The translations under genes and the position numbers were made by a program. A stretch of 64,000 bases of DNA, taken from positions 40,087,218 through 40,151,217 of the forward strand of contig OY987263.1 in assembly GCA_963920665.1 (NCBI GenBank), read 5' to 3'. The notes under the pieces are model-generated. The model searched no databases, was not told the origin of the DNA, and was given only the letters and a program-made list of their open reading frames with translations. The stretch is from Straminergon stramineum (lineage: Eukaryota > Streptophyta > Bryopsida > Hypnales > Calliergonaceae). Of this stretch, positions 24,210 to 37,429 are shown in pieces; the first letter of the stretch is position 1, and every line of letters begins with the position of its first letter.

Positions 24210-25457
24210 ATGGTCGACATGAACGAGCAAGGTGGGATTTCGAAGTTATCCCTGTCCGACGATTCGTCATCTGTTCCAACACCTGAAGCGCAGTTTGAAT
24301 TGGAACACGAGGTTGTAGACTCTGGATCACCATATTCGTCAAGGATTGACAGAATGAGACATCAACGGTCGTTAAGCCTTTCCAGCGACATCGAATTCGA
24401 CACAGCATTTTCGAAGGAGCACTGGGCTGAGCTCGACCCATCGTTCGCCTTGACGAAAGAGGTCCTGACAAATCCCGAGGAAACTGACGGGGTGTTCAAT
24501 CCGGTGGATTTCGCCTTAGGGCCAATGCTTGCAGAAGGTGCCCAGGCACAAGTGTTCAAAGCGTACGTCGGCAGCAACGCTGCTTTCGCTGTCAAAGTCT
24601 TCAAACCGGATTCTATCCAAGCTCTCCGCTCTGAACTCCCTGCCAATCTGTTCGCTTGCTCTCACCCCGCCGTGTGCAGAATGATCAAGGGCGTCATCTT
24701 GGAGAATCAGGAATACGCCATTCTGATGGAGATTCACTTGCGGGATTTACGCAAGGCCATGGATATGATTATGGAGAAGCGCAGAAACCAAGGTCCACCG
24801 TTCCAGGAGCCGGAAGCGTTGTTCTATATGCTGACCATTGCGTGTGGCGTGCACTATTTGCACTCCGTGGGCATTCTCCATCGAGATGTCAAGGCAGCCA
24901 ATGTGTTGGTACGGTACCCTCTCCCTGCTGATTACCAATCCAAGGATTACCCTCCTGCTGGTGTGTTTCGGTGTGCAGTGGCCGATTACGAATGCTCCGC
25001 TGGAATTCTTGGCTCTGGCCTTTGGCGAGCACCCGAACTTCTCCATTTCTCCAAGAACCGGCGGTCTTTGGGGAGCATTAAATTCACCACGAAGATGGAT
25101 GTGTACAGCTATGCTATGACCTGCTATGAGATCTTGACGGGACTCTTCCCGTTTGAACGGTATGGGGAAGTCCGATTTGATCAAGTGATCGATGGGCTCA
25201 GGCCTCAATTGCCTTCGCATTTGAGCTCTGGGATTAGGGATCTGATAAGCAGGTGTTGGCATGGAGATCCAGATGCGAGGCCTGAATTTTCAGAGATTGT
25301 GGAGGCTCTTGTGGAGATGGTTTCCAAGTTGGGTTTCAAGAAGGAGGATGTCGAGGGATATCACCACCAGAAACCTATATCGACATTTGAGATGATTGAA
25401 AGGAGACTCGGCAATCTTTCGTCTGTGACTTCGAGATACGTCACTATTGAGGAATGA
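24210..25457 (+). CDS. TKL-like protein kinase with divergent DFG motif
   Basis: Single-exon gene of 415 residues. The N-terminal 100 residues are acidic and Ser-rich. The kinase domain runs from about 100 to 370: altered glycine loop AEGAQAQVF, lysine in AVKVF (K129), HRDVKAANVLV (D226, N231), ADYE in place of DFG (D259 kept, Phe and Gly lost), APE at 274-276, DVYSYAM and the RCW-DPDARPEF end block. ATP- and metal-binding acidic residues are present, so it may be active despite the odd loops. The family resembles plant TKL/RLCK kinases with no receptor part; no membrane segment or signal peptide is visible. An earlier in-frame start is not supported; the second Met is at residue 4. Substrate and pathway are unknown. 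Confidence 0.88.
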   Translation: MVDMNEQGGISKLSLSDDSSSVPTPEAQFELEHEVVDSGSPYSSRIDRMRHQRSLSLSSDIEFDTAFSKEHWAELDPSFALTKEVLTNPEETDGVFNPVDFALGPMLAEGAQAQVFKAYVGSNAAFAVKVFKPDSIQALRSELPANLFACSHPAVCRMIKGVILENQEYAILMEIHLRDLRKAMDMIMEKRRNQGPPFQEPEALFYMLTIACGVHYLHSVGILHRDVKAANVLVRYPLPADYQSKDYPPAGVFRCAVADYECSAGILGSGLWRAPELLHFSKNRRSLGSIKFTTKMDVYSYAMTCYEILTGLFPFERYGEVRFDQVIDGLRPQLPSHLSSGIRDLISRCWHGDPDARPEFSEIVEALVEMVSKLGFKKEDVEGYHHQKPISTFEMIERRLGNLSSVTSRYVTIEE

Positions 25458-26579
25458 GGTGTAACCAGGAATTAAGTCGGATGGATGAGGTAAAGCGAAG
25501 TGGATGGAGTTAATTCAGCTGAACAGGACTTCACAACTTCCTGGGATAGGGGAACAGTTTTTAGAGTTGAATTCCGAGATAAATTTGTGGACGGCAATGG
25601 TAAGAGGGATATGAAACCTAGGTCTTCTCCATGAATTAGCTACCCTTAACCCTCAGGTGCTGTAGTAGGGCGATAGCAAAGGTGACGTAAATGATGTAAG
25701 AATGTAGGATATCCTTTGTCAGCACCTATCTTCAAATTCTCAAAGTGCACAGTTTATGCTGGAACCTGTCTTTGAATTCTCTTTGCCTCTCCAAATTAAT
25801 ATAAGCAGTTTTGGGAGCGTCTTGGCAACTCGAAAATCTACTTTTCTCTTGTACTCTTAGTAGTTGTAAGAAATGATCTCTTGTATTTAGTCAGTAGTTG
25901 TAATTATGATGGCATATTTTTTTGCTTTTGCACCCTATTATTCTTTAAGTTAGCTGGATATTTGCGTAGTGAGTTGCATGGGCGGGGTAAACAGGAAACC
26001 CGTGCTCTGAATCGATCACCAGGCTTGTAATGTTGAAATGAAGTTTTCTTGCACGGGGGTGGATGCCACAGGAACTTAAGGTATATCCCACCTCAGTAAA
26101 ATTCAACCTTATGGTAATACTTCTCAATACTCGTCGACTTCAGCTGTGCAACAGTCGCGCAATGACTCTGGAATTTCTTGTAATGTACGTCCAACTGTTA
26201 ACAAGGAGTCAGTTTGAAACTAGTGCTCACTTCGTCAGTCCTAACAACAAGAGATTTGGTGTAACAACCTTTTCTAGACACAAACAAACCATTGCCATTG
26301 TTGATTCGCTCAAGCTGGATGACGGGTGAGCATAAGCAGGACGCGCAGAATCTAGTCCAACTACGCTACGCCTGACATTCGTCCCCAGATCCCGAAATAC
26401 CACTGTAAAGGAATTCCTCTGCTGTAGTAACTTGTATTTCCAGTTACTTAAGCAGAATGTCGGTATGCCTATTTCGAGGCCTATTTTATCTCCTCAAGGA
26501 TCGAGTGTCCATTCAACGTATGCAAGAAATCTCGGGTAGTGTCCTACAAAGTCATTTTTAGTCAGATGTTCATGAAATT
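25458..26579. other. 3' flank of the kinase gene
   Basis: Includes the probable 3' untranslated region, with T-rich and TTGTA-rich DNA to about 25930. No further gene is supported. The part at 26300-26400 resembles 20945-21040. Confidence 0.4.
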
Positions 26580-27446
26580 TGGACACAATGTGTAAACATG
26601 TGCCTCCTTGTTGAAAAACTAATTTTTTAATCTGATTGTGTGCTTGGATCAAAAGTTATGCTACCTTGAACTTTTGGTGGAGCTCAGGCAATTTAGGAAT
26701 CTTTGGGGAATTTTTTGCAAAAAAGCTCATCAACTTTCGAAATTTGGCATGTATGCAACTAATAAAATATGGCATACAATTGTCTAAAAAAATTTAGTCT
26801 TCAAATCACATTCTGAGAGGAGTCAAACTTTGTTAGCTATGGTGGGGTAGTTCCAAGAAAAAACATTCTCTTCTAACCAAGTGCAATTATCTTGAATTCT
26901 GTGAAGTTGAAGTTCTTGAAATTTTTTCTACATATTCCAAATGTTTGCCTCTAACTTTTCACAACTCGGATTTCAAATAAAAAATTTCCTCATTGTACAA
27001 GAATCATCAAAAAATGACTAGTGTATTGCCAATTCACTTGATGTCCTTGCATTGCAGGGTGATTTAGAGTAAGCTAGACTCCATCAATTTGCTCCTAAAA
27101 TTTTTCATGAGTGAACCTAACATCACATACTTACAAATGGTTAAAATTTTTCTTTTTTATGTGGCACAAAAATTTCACTCCTAAAGGGCCTGAAGTCTAC
27201 TAACCTTATTTTGCAAGAATGAAAAAAAGTTTATTTTCTCACTTCGAATGTTATAATCTTTCAATCTATGGGATCAAATGGGCTGAAATATTTTCCACAC
27301 TTTGATAAAATACTTTACTTCAATTTTGTATGGTTGAAGTTTCAAAGAAGTTTCAATTTTCATTTTTGAATAGCATACCAAAAAATTGTAGTTTTTGATA
27401 ATGTATCCCTAACCACCACCAACACCCCCATTCCTTTAGGGGTTAA
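26580..27446. repeat. Repeat related to family D
   Basis: Ends TTTAGGGGTTAA at 27446, like the right end of 54606-55250. Internal text such as TTATAATCTTTCAATCTAT at about 27250 is shared with about 55060. The left end could not be fixed. Confidence 0.4.
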
Positions 27447-28315
27447 AGAATTTGCCTAAATCATTCAAATCACACTGAAAAGGCCAACTTCTACTATTGT
27501 ACACTTAGGAAGCTACACCCATCCTATGAAGTGGGCCCTATAGAGTGAATTTACCCTTAGGAAAACCATTTGAATTTTCTACTTGTCACACATGATTGAT
27601 AAAAATTGAAAATTCTGAATTGTATTTGTTGTTAAAGACCCAAAATTAGTGAAGAGAGGTGAAGAACATAGAATTAACACGGTACAAAACTGGGGGATTC
27701 CTTTTTGCAATTGCCTCCCAAAATATATCCTACATATCTCACTATAAGAACCCCGTGTTTTTTGTGATGTTCAAAAAAACATGCAAGAATATTTTTTCTA
27801 ACATCAGTGGTCATGGCACAAATGTCAACTGAAATTCGTTATATTTGACAAGCAAAAAACATCCCCAAATTTGAAAAAACGTGTTTGATTTCAGCTTGTT
27901 TTTTTCTAACATTACAAAAAACACGATCTTCCAAGCTCCCAACAATGTGGCATGTAGATGGCACAATGACGCCATATAAGCGCCACTTGGGCAAGGAGAG
28001 CCACATGGGATTTTTTTCATTTGGCCCATCCATGACATGGCACCTAATGTGGCACTCAATGTGGTAGTGGGAAAAGTGACATGGCAACCAACAAGGATGA
28101 CATGGCACGCCTAGTCAAAACACTTTTCTGTCATTTGAGAATTTTAGTAGTGATTTTTGAGATGTCAATTTAGATGTCTAAATGTTTTTGAGACATCAAT
28201 TGGTGCATGCTAGATCCATAGGTCAAGGTCAGCAAAAAATAATTATTTATTAAAAAAATAAAAAAATAATTGAATACTACAAGAATTAAAGAGAACTTAC
28301 CATGTACCATCAAGA
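27447..28315. other. AT-rich intergenic DNA
   Basis: No gene is supported. A stretch at 27940-28110 repeats ATGGCAC and ATGTGGCA words imperfectly. Confidence 0.4.
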
Positions 28316-28600
28316 AAAATTTTGATGGCAAAATGAAGGAATAACTTCATTGAAAGTTCATGAAAATAAAGGGTGTAGAGGACATTTTTATAATCCACTG
28401 TCAGTCCATGGTCAGACAAAGGGTATGGGATAATTTGAAATGAAAGTTTGACCGACCGACATTTGGATGTTTTTTCAGACATCTACATGTTGCTAAGAAA
28501 TTTAATTTTGAATACAATTCTAGCTTAACATATCCCATACGGGTTGTTTCACTTTCCACTATCCTTCTTGTATAAATAGCTTATCTTTTCATCCATATGC
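28316..28600. repeat. Dispersed repeat family E, copy 2
   Basis: Uninterrupted counterpart of 9911-10590. It contains TATCCCATACGGGTTGTTTC and, about 30 bases on, TATAAATAGC, an arrangement typical of an LTR or small-element promoter. Confidence 0.55.
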
Positions 28601-28977
28601 ACATCCATCCATTTTCCTTTTTTTGCAAAGTATGCCATATGATTGCCCTTCCCCTAAATTTTTCATATCTAGTCAGCATTTTACTACAAACCATAGTAAT
28701 TTTCACTAACTTATCCATGATCAAAATGGATCTACTTGCTAATGTGGCACTCTATGTTTTTCCAAACAATCCCAAAAATATGAGTATGTCTTTAGTCTTG
28801 TCAAATAAAATGTCAATGTCAATGATAGCATCCACTTGTTTTTACAATAATGTACTCGTGTTCTCTATAACATCCACAAAAATCTACCTTTTGGGTCCAT
28901 CCGCCCTTTGACATCCTGATGTCATGTCAAATATTGTGTGCTTTTGGTCTAGCAAAAAAAAAAAAGGTTTCTTATAG

Positions 28978-29186
28978 TGTCTATTATTGACAATGGCTAC
29001 TCTATTCATCTACCTCGCCTTGTACATCCTTCATCCTTTTTCCCTTGTATTTATACGCCTTTCCTGCTTCCCATTCAATCGTCGATTGCTCAAATCAGTC
29101 TACCTATATGTGACTATATGTCATTGCTCTACTTGAGTAATGTACCTCATTGAGTTATATTTGCCAATTTGTATATCAGTTCTTCA
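28978..29186 (+). repeat. 5' LTR of Copia element
   Basis: A 209-bp block starting TGTCTATTATTGAC and ending TTCTTCA, directly followed by a primer-binding site. It is similar throughout to 40775-41379, with many base changes, a short indel near the start and a gap of about 16 bases in the right copy, so the insertion is old. Confidence 0.85.
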
Positions 29187-29198
29187 TGGTATCAAAGC
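29187..29198 (+). other. Primer-binding site, initiator Met tRNA type
   Basis: TGGTATCAAAGC directly follows the LTR and differs by one base from the usual plant Copia site TGGTATCAGAGC, complementary to the 3' end of initiator tRNA-Met. Confidence 0.88.
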
Positions 29199-29363
29199 AA
29201 GCTTGAGACTTCTTTGCCTTTGCGGATTTTTTTTCCTTTTCTTATGCTTACAGTAGCATGAGTATGTGAGAAACATTGTGACTTCACTATCGTTAGCACT
29301 TCTGATACCTGATAACAATAGAATAGTACTCATGTCTAAGCATGCTACCTAGAGTCATGTGAA

Positions 29364-32300
29364 GGGATAGCATTGTTCTCAATGAAGCTAAAATCGTTGG
29401 ATCGGCGAACTACCACTTGTGAAAATACATGATCACATTGATAGCCAAGAAAGAGAAACTATGGTCTATTTTGTCAAGTTCACCCTCTACGTCTGCTAAG
29501 AAGCCTATAGATCCTACAAACCCTAAACCTACAGATCCGAAAGCAAATGAAGAGTTAAATGATGTGAGAGTTGAACGCCTCATGTAAATCTTGGGTATGT
29601 CCATTAAACCATCCTTCTTAGCACAACTCACTGAATATTAAGAACCTAGATTATTATGGCACTTCTTGTGTCGTTCTTTTGAAGTCAATAACGATAGTAG
29701 GAAGTTTGAACTCAAATACTGACTAGCATTGCTTTCTTTCTTTGAGAATACTAGTGTAGAAGCATACTTTGCTTAGTTTTGCCAAACCTTGGCTCAACTG
29801 TCCGTGATTAGAGTTTGAATCAAGGACATCGATCTAGTCTAGATAGTAATGAAAACACTCCCTCATAGCTATGACTATTTTTTGTAGAACTACACCAATA
29901 TAGGATGCTTTCCTATTTTCGATCAACTTTGGACGCGCTTCATCCTCAAAGAGAGCCGTTGTCAGACTAAAGTAGGGACCAAAACAACTCTGGAATCGGA
30001 AGCATTGTACTTTCGAGGAAGTCAATATATCCATTATAGGATAGTTGCAAGAAAGATCGAACATTCGATCTCTTAGTGTTTTGCCAAAATATCGATTTCT
30101 GCACTAAGTACTAGGAGTACTATGAGTACTAGGAAACTGAGAAATCTTAGTTGTTGATCTAAAAAATCAACCGCCGAAAGTACCATTTGGAGTACTATGA
30201 CTACTAGTAAGTACTAAAATAATACTATTTGAAAAAAAAGACAGTTTATCACAGAAAATAGATACAATGAGATATTAATTAAGAATAAATAGAAAATCAA
30301 GAAAAAAAATCTAAAAAATGAAAATTTGTGAGGACTTGATGGTGATCAGATTTCACCAAAAAGATGAAGTCAAAACCATCTTCAATGTTCAGAAGTGTGC
30401 GTGCAAGGGAGCCCTATTTGTACAAGTATGGAGGCCATAAAATAATGTATTTTTAGATTCCCTTTGGTGGGCACATGTACTCCTACTATGGGAATAGACC
30501 ACGAAAATTTCAGCTCTAGATCATTAATTTTGGATACTCCACAATACTAAAAACCCCTAAACCCCAAAGTGTGACAAATTAGCCAAATTGATTTTTAAAT
30601 ATAAAATGATTTTTTAAAATTTCTAAAAAATAAGGGATATGATAAAAAAATCAAGTTAGTCATCTCCAATAAAAATTTCAAGCTCTTTGGGCTCTACCTC
30701 CAAAAGTTCTAGCAAAAAACAACTCTGTCACTCTGAATGTGATGCAAAATAGGACCAGTCTTTCTTGCAATCACCCTATAACAATCATAGTGGACAAGCA
30801 AGTCAACCACAAGGACAATTTGCCGAGCAACAAGGTACCTCAAATTCCTTTGGTAGTTTCCAAAACCTTCAAATTTGTTGCTATTATTGTGGTCGTATTG
30901 GGCATCACAAAGACACATGTTTACAATGCTTGGTAGATATCTTCAAATTAGAAGCTGATAGATGAAACAAACTAGGTATTAAATCATTCTTAGCCAATGT
31001 AGTTCAAGAAGAGTCATGGCCAAATCTAGAAACCAAAATCGTACCAAATATTATAGAACAACAAGATGATGAAAACTTCAAACTCTTTGAGGTTGCTCTA
31101 TTATCTTTCAACATTCATAACACTGATTTTGGTTGGTACTTGGACTTTGGTGCTACACAACACGTCAACAGTAATCACACCCACTTTACAAACCTAGATT
31201 AGTATAGCGGCAATGTCAAAATTGCTGGTGGCCAAAGCTCCCAAATCTTAGGCAAAGGATCTGTTCATTTTACTCTATCCTCAGGAGAAATAAAAGATAT
31301 CCTTGGTGTTTTGTATGTCCCTGGCTTGAGCAAAAACTGGTTGTCAATTGGTTCTTTGACTGATAAAGGCATAGTCTCTTGCTTTGATGATCAAAAGTGT
31401 ATCTTGTATAGTAGAGGAAACAAATGCATTGTAGTAGAGGGTTTGCAAAATAGAAAAAATAGTCTATATTAGCTTTCAACGTTGAACTTAGACATCACCG
31501 CAAACTTAGCTCAAAGTGAGATAAATATAGCCTGCCTATGGCATCACAGATTAGGACACATTGGCTACGACAAACTTGATGATTTCACAACAAAAAAATG
31601 GCAACCAAAATATTGTATATTCCCAAGTGTAGTGAAGTTTGTCATTAGTGTCAATGCAACAAACAAGTCAAAGAGGAGTTCCCACAGGATAGTGCTACCA
31701 GGGCCTTAGAACCATTAGAAATACTTCAATACTTCATATTGACTTATGTGGTTCCTTTCTTGTTCGATCACTCAATGGTTCAAAATATTTTCTAGTTATT
31801 GTAGATGACAACAGTTGATATCTCTAGGTCAGATTTCTAAGAAAGAAGTCTGAAGCTTTTGAAAAATTCAAAATATTCCAAAACATGATCAAACTTCAAA
31901 TGGGCCAATGCATACAAATCCTCCGCAGTGATTGAGGTGGAGAATTCCTCTCTATTGAATTTTCTAAGTTATGTGAAGACATGGGAATCAGAAGACAATT
32001 GACAAATGCAAATGCACCTAAGCAAAATGGAGTTGCTAAACGAACAAATCGTAAACTATTTGAGGTGGCTTGGAGTATGACAATATTTGCTTCAACACCA
32101 CGTTTCCAATGGACAGAGTCAATAAATACGGTAGCTTTTATGATAAATCACTTGCCAACTATAGCAAACCCATGGGTAAAACCATTTTGACATTTTTTTG
32201 GCAAATTTCCCCATATTTCCTTCCTACGTATCTTTGGGTCCAAAGTCTATGTTTGGATAGAAAAAAACTAGTGTGATAAACTAGAAGCCAAAGCCAAACT

Positions 32301-34375
32301 AGGTCTATTTGTAGGAATGATACAACAAAGTCTCAAAAGGTTTTAGAATATGGGTGCCTAGTGATAGAAAATTGATTATATCCCGCAATGTCCGCTTTGA
32401 CAAATCTAGCATACTGAACAAAACTCTAATTCATCCTATCCCAATCATGCCTTCAGCTATGTCAGGCATTGACAGTATATAGTCCACAAATTTTGACCTA
32501 ACCCCTCCTATCTCATTGCCAAATTCCACGTCAACTCCATCTTAGGAACCAACACAAGATCTACCTAATATAAAAACCATAGATTGTCTAGACCCTAACG
32601 GCCAAATCCCAATGTTTCATCCATCTGTTGATGACCCTACAAAAGTATTGTCAACCCTTGCTACACTAGTTTGCACCTGATCGACACAGGTTAGACAACC
32701 ATCAATCTGTTTAAAAGATAGCTATACCTATTCAATAGAAACCATTAGAGGATTGCAAACTTCCTCACCTATGGAATATATCCAACTATTTGAACTAATA
32801 GAGAGTAGTTGTTTTTTTGGAGTTACAAATGAACCATCAAAACCGCTCACCTTCACGAAAGCCAATAGCGGAATAGCCACCTAAGTTGGAGAACAGGCAT
32901 GCAATCCGAGTGGGAATTGCTCATGAAAAATCACACATGGAACTTATGTGACCTACTATGAGGCATCAAACTTGTAACAATTAGATGGATCTATAAGACA
33001 AAAATAGGAGTTGATGGATTACCTACGAAACTTAAAGCACACTTGGTAACTAGAGGATTCCAATAAACCAAAGGCATCAATTTTGATGAAGTATTTGCTC
33101 CTATCATTAAATGGAAAGCAGTTCGCATGGTGGTTGCACTCTCATCCAATAATGATTGGATACTTGCTCATCTTGATGTTGTCACAGCCTTCTTGAACGG
33201 TGATTTGAAGGAAATAGTCTACATGGAGGTACCAAAGGGATTTCACAACACATCCACAACAAACAAAGTTTGTAGACTCAAGAAATCATTATATGGACTA
33301 TACCAATCGCCTCAAACCTGGTATGACAAAATCAATGGCTTCCTATCTAAACAAGGTTTCTTACACATTGAAGTAGACTACAACCTTTTCTATATTACAA
33401 TCGCCAAAGGAATCATTATCCTAATATTATATATAGATGATTAATTATTAATAGGGTCAGATCGTGATGGGATCTACAACCTGAAACAAAAGCTTATGTG
33501 ACGTTTTGAAATGACTAACCTTAGTAGTGTCAACTACTTCATCGGAGTTGAGTTCATTAGATCAAAGCTTGGGATTTTTTTTATCCCAAAAGACCTATGC
33601 ATCACAAATTCTAGATGAGTTCGACATGACAAATTGTACACTTGCCTTGGTACCCATGCTTGAAGGCTTACACCTTGGAGTAGAAGAAGATTCACCGAAA
33701 GTGAATGCTCATCAATTCCAACAACTCGTCAGTATGTTGATCTACCTAGTTAACATGAAACTAGAAATTCTCTATGCAATTAAAGTTCTTAGCCACTACA
33801 TGCACGATCCGAAAGTACCACATATGGAGGCTGCCAATCATGTTCTCCAATACATCAAGGAAGCCCTGGATTTGGGTATATTCTATCAAAAAGATCATAG
33901 TCCCACCTTGATCAGTTATATAGATGCGGATTGGAGAAATTGTAGACATGAACGAAAATCAATCACTAGATGGATCTTCATGTCAACTTGGGGACCTATT
34001 TCCTGGTCCTCGAAGAAACAACAAACTGTAGCTATTTCTTCCACAAATGCAGAAACGATAGCATTGACAGATGGAATACAAGAAGCAATATGGTTGAGGA
34101 TACTATCAACAAAAATCCATAGAGTAATCCCAAATCCTATAACTTTGTTTTGCAACAACCAAAGTACTCTCAAAGCGGCCAAAAATCCTATCCATCATGA
34201 GCAGTTGAAACATATAGAATTAAGGCTTCATTTTATTTGAGAAAACACAATTGTAGGGATAGTGGAAACATTGTATATTCAAACTTACAACCAAGTTGTA
34301 GATATATTCAACAAGCCACAAGGCAAACAAAGATTCACAAAACTTAGAGACAAAATGAGTATGGGCAATGGTTAG
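29364..34375 (+). pseudogene. Inactivated Ty1/Copia gag-pol
   Basis: Remains of the full Copia order. Gag lies from about 29364 (KYMITLIAKKEKLW) and is cut at 30038 by a family A element. The zinc knuckle CYYCGRIGHHKDTC follows at about 30873-30915, then protease WYLDFGATQHV (DSG changed to DFG), the pre-integrase block LWHHRLGHIGY, integrase pieces, reverse transcriptase (LDVVTAFLNGDL, and YIDD in place of YVDD) and RNase H (YIDADW). Many in-frame stops and several frame changes interrupt it, so no polyprotein can be made. The domain order protease, integrase, reverse transcriptase, RNase H separates Copia from Gypsy. Confidence 0.93.
30039..30776 (-). mobile_element. Family A TIR element, copy 1 (inside Copia gag)
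   Basis: Read on the minus strand it begins GGGTGATTGCAAGAAAGAC and continues with GGTCCTATTTTGC, as at 60981. The plus-strand left end is GGATAGTTGCAAGAAAGA. Possible target duplication TAT or TATA. It interrupts gag: the reading frame resumes at 30777 with the zinc-knuckle region. Confidence 0.85.
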
Positions 34376-36026
34376 CTTGGGGTATCCAAAAAGGTTGTTT
34401 TAACTACAATGTTAGTCCACTCCCTATGTCAAATGACCTCATCTTTTAAATATAATAAAGTATGATTTCACAAAATGTGGTTTTAACTACCTATACTGAT
34501 AATGTATGAAGAAAAAAAATTCATCACAATCAAAGAATTTTAAGAATTTTTAATGAATTTTTTAGTTGAAAAAATAAGTTTTATCCTTTGTACATAAAAT
34601 CCTCAATAACAAGCATTTGGAATATCAAATAATTTTATTTTTATATTGTTTTTGGATACGACATATATTTAGTGATCCAATACATAAAATAATTAAGTTT
34701 ATCAATAAAAATTTAATAAATTGTGCATTCTAATGCCTTCAAATCCCCAAATTTTAGCATTTTTCTCACGTCTATGAATAGATCTAGAAATTTCAAATTT
34801 AAAAAAAACAAACTCATGAGGAATATACATTTTGATCCCATTGAGGTGCACAAATTTTATTTTTCATTTTAGGGTCTTTTTAATTGATCATAATGAACAA
34901 ATTAGACAACCTTTGGAGGTTTTAAACCAAAATCACCTAATTAGTGAGTCCCAAAAGTAATACCCCAAGATGACCATTGCCCGTATACGAAGTATTAGCA
35001 CCTTGCAGGAAAGCTATCTATATTGTAAATACTGCTCCACAACCTCCTGCGTTCGAAAACTCCTATTCTTAGCATTGCAAAAACCCTTAACCTCTCTCTC
35101 ACAATTAAACCAGCTATAGTAGAGTCCTCTTTGAAAATCCTATCTTACTAAGTAAAACTTATGCACACTAGAACCTCTTGAGGACACATGACCACCTCGG
35201 GTCTCTAGCGCTAAATCAAATTGTGGTTCAACAATGTGGTGATTTCGAAGTTGATGTTCTCAATGCCAAAATAATACAATCTCAAAATACCAATCAAATG
35301 GACGTTGAAGGATGACTAGAAGGACCGCCAATCAAATCACCTCCAACTACAAAGAATGACAAGTACACCTATAAGCTCAATGCTATGCAATTGCAAGCTT
35401 ACAACCAAATCTCATGAAGGAAATCAAGATCTACTCACCATCGACATCTTTGTTGCTTCACCGTTGGTGTCTTCGACCTAAAGTTCAAATTCCTAATGTC
35501 AACCTACTTTTGGTCCCTTACCTTAAAACTTAGCTGTTGATTAGTCCTTTCATGCACTTAAAGCATCTCCTGCACATGGATAAAAGAGCCTTGCCAACTG
35601 ATTTTTGAGTGGCCAAGTGAAATTCAATCCCCAATAGCACTATCGTTGGAGATGTAGAGGTGCGGGGCCTCTAGAATAAGCCTCGACTTCGGTAGAATTT
35701 TAATTTGTAGAGGGGACCTTCATGGCCCCTTGTTGTCATTCGATTCTGTGTTTTGGCAAGTCAAAGGCCATTGTGATGATGACAACAATAATTTGGAAGT
35801 TTTAGTCACATTTGTGGGTTGGTATAAACCACCCTTTTCAATCGTCTTCTCAAGGTCTACAAGTTTTTTCTCAAGTTTACATGTTAAAAAGCCCACCCTA
35901 TTTTGTACTTGATTAATCTAATTTTTGAACCACTCCACCCTAATTTAGGGCCTCTAATTGCCTATTGTAAGCGGATATTTACCCACCCTTGGCAAATATA
36001 TGAGCACAACTAGGTTGTTGTATTTG

Positions 36027-36051
36027 GTGTGTGTGTGTGTGTGTGTGTGTG
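36027..36051. repeat. (GT)n microsatellite
   Basis: About twelve uninterrupted GT units. Confidence 0.95.
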
Positions 36052-37429
36052 AATTCTATTCTAGTGGGTGCCTAACGTCGGTCCACTATGCCTTCCAATC
36101 AATGGATCTTTTTTAAGCCTCCTAAGTTCGATAATTCACTGTGTACCCCCAAATTAGCCTACCTTGATCCCTAGACCGTTGTGGCTTCCTAGTAGAACTA
36201 AAAGTGGTCCAAATCTACTACTACGAACTTGAAAATTAGTCCATGCCATTTCTAAAAACCTAACATGCTCGGAAATCAGATGTTCCTACAAGGAGCCATG
36301 GCCAGATGAAATTTAGTCCTTGAAGAGGCTCCCTAAACTTCATCCATCCTTTTGGACCCCCTCCCTAACTCTAACGACCTTGATTTTTGGAGACTAGTCC
36401 TACCATATCAACTACCATGCAAGTTCCAAGTTTGGGCTTAGATGGATGAATTTCACCCGACTTCATCCATTTCGGATCCCAAACTTCATCTACTCATAAT
36501 TTCCTTGTTGTGAGTCGGTTTGGGTCATATTTTATACTCCCGGACCTCCATGACGTCTACTCTATTATTTTATAGCTATATCTGATCTAACTCTTAGTTC
36601 TAAGGGTGCTACCCACCCCTAGGTCTCGGCCTTATTCTATGTTCGTGGAAATAAGTGAGATAAAATAGAGAGAGAAGTGTTAGTGTCATACTTTGGCTGG
36701 GGGTTCTTCTACTAGGTGCTTGAGACTTCCCTTCAACACGTCCCTTATTGCCATGTCACCTTCATAGAGTTGGATGAATTTTGTAGGTCGGATGTCAATA
36801 CACTTGGCGGGGTTAACTCCCCATCTTTCCCTTCCTTTTCTTTCCACTCCTTCATCCTACCCTACCCTCATTCCACGTGAATTGTGGTGGTAGACCGGCC
36901 ACCTACTTCTAAAGCCCTAACCCAAGTAATTAATGGCCACTCACCTACCTCATGGTACTAACTCCACTAACCTAGACTTCAAAGATTAATAACCCCTACT
37001 TCTTAGTTACCATTACCACTACCTCCTAATCAATACCCATGTCTATCAAGCCACTTCTAATGGGTGGAGATACCTCCTAGCTCCCTATTAAGTCCCTTCC
37101 TTCCTCCTCCTCCTTTATTAGTATTGTTGTTGTGTTGGAGAATGTTTTTGTGGAAAGAATGAGTGGTGAGGTTCCTTTGTGACTACTTTTTCCTAGGTCT
37201 CTATTACGAACTATCTTCTCTTAACCCCTCTCCTATCCTTCTATTACACTTCTACCCTACCCTACCCTACTTCTATGCTTTGGCTCTTCCTACCTTTTTT
37301 CTAATTCTACTCTATCTTCTACTCTTTGTCTCCTTTCCCTCTCTCTCTAGTTCTATCCTATCTCCTACTCTCTTTTTTGTACCCTAGTCAAGAGAAAAAA
37401 AGAAAAAAACTGGAACATGACTATTAGCC

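Noticed and set aside
24747..25262. 171-codon open frame on minus across the kinase
   Set aside because: Shadow of the kinase reading frame, which carries all expected motifs.
37163..37387. Leu/Phe-rich open frame of 74 codons
   Set aside because: Follows from a C/T-rich tract, not a gene.
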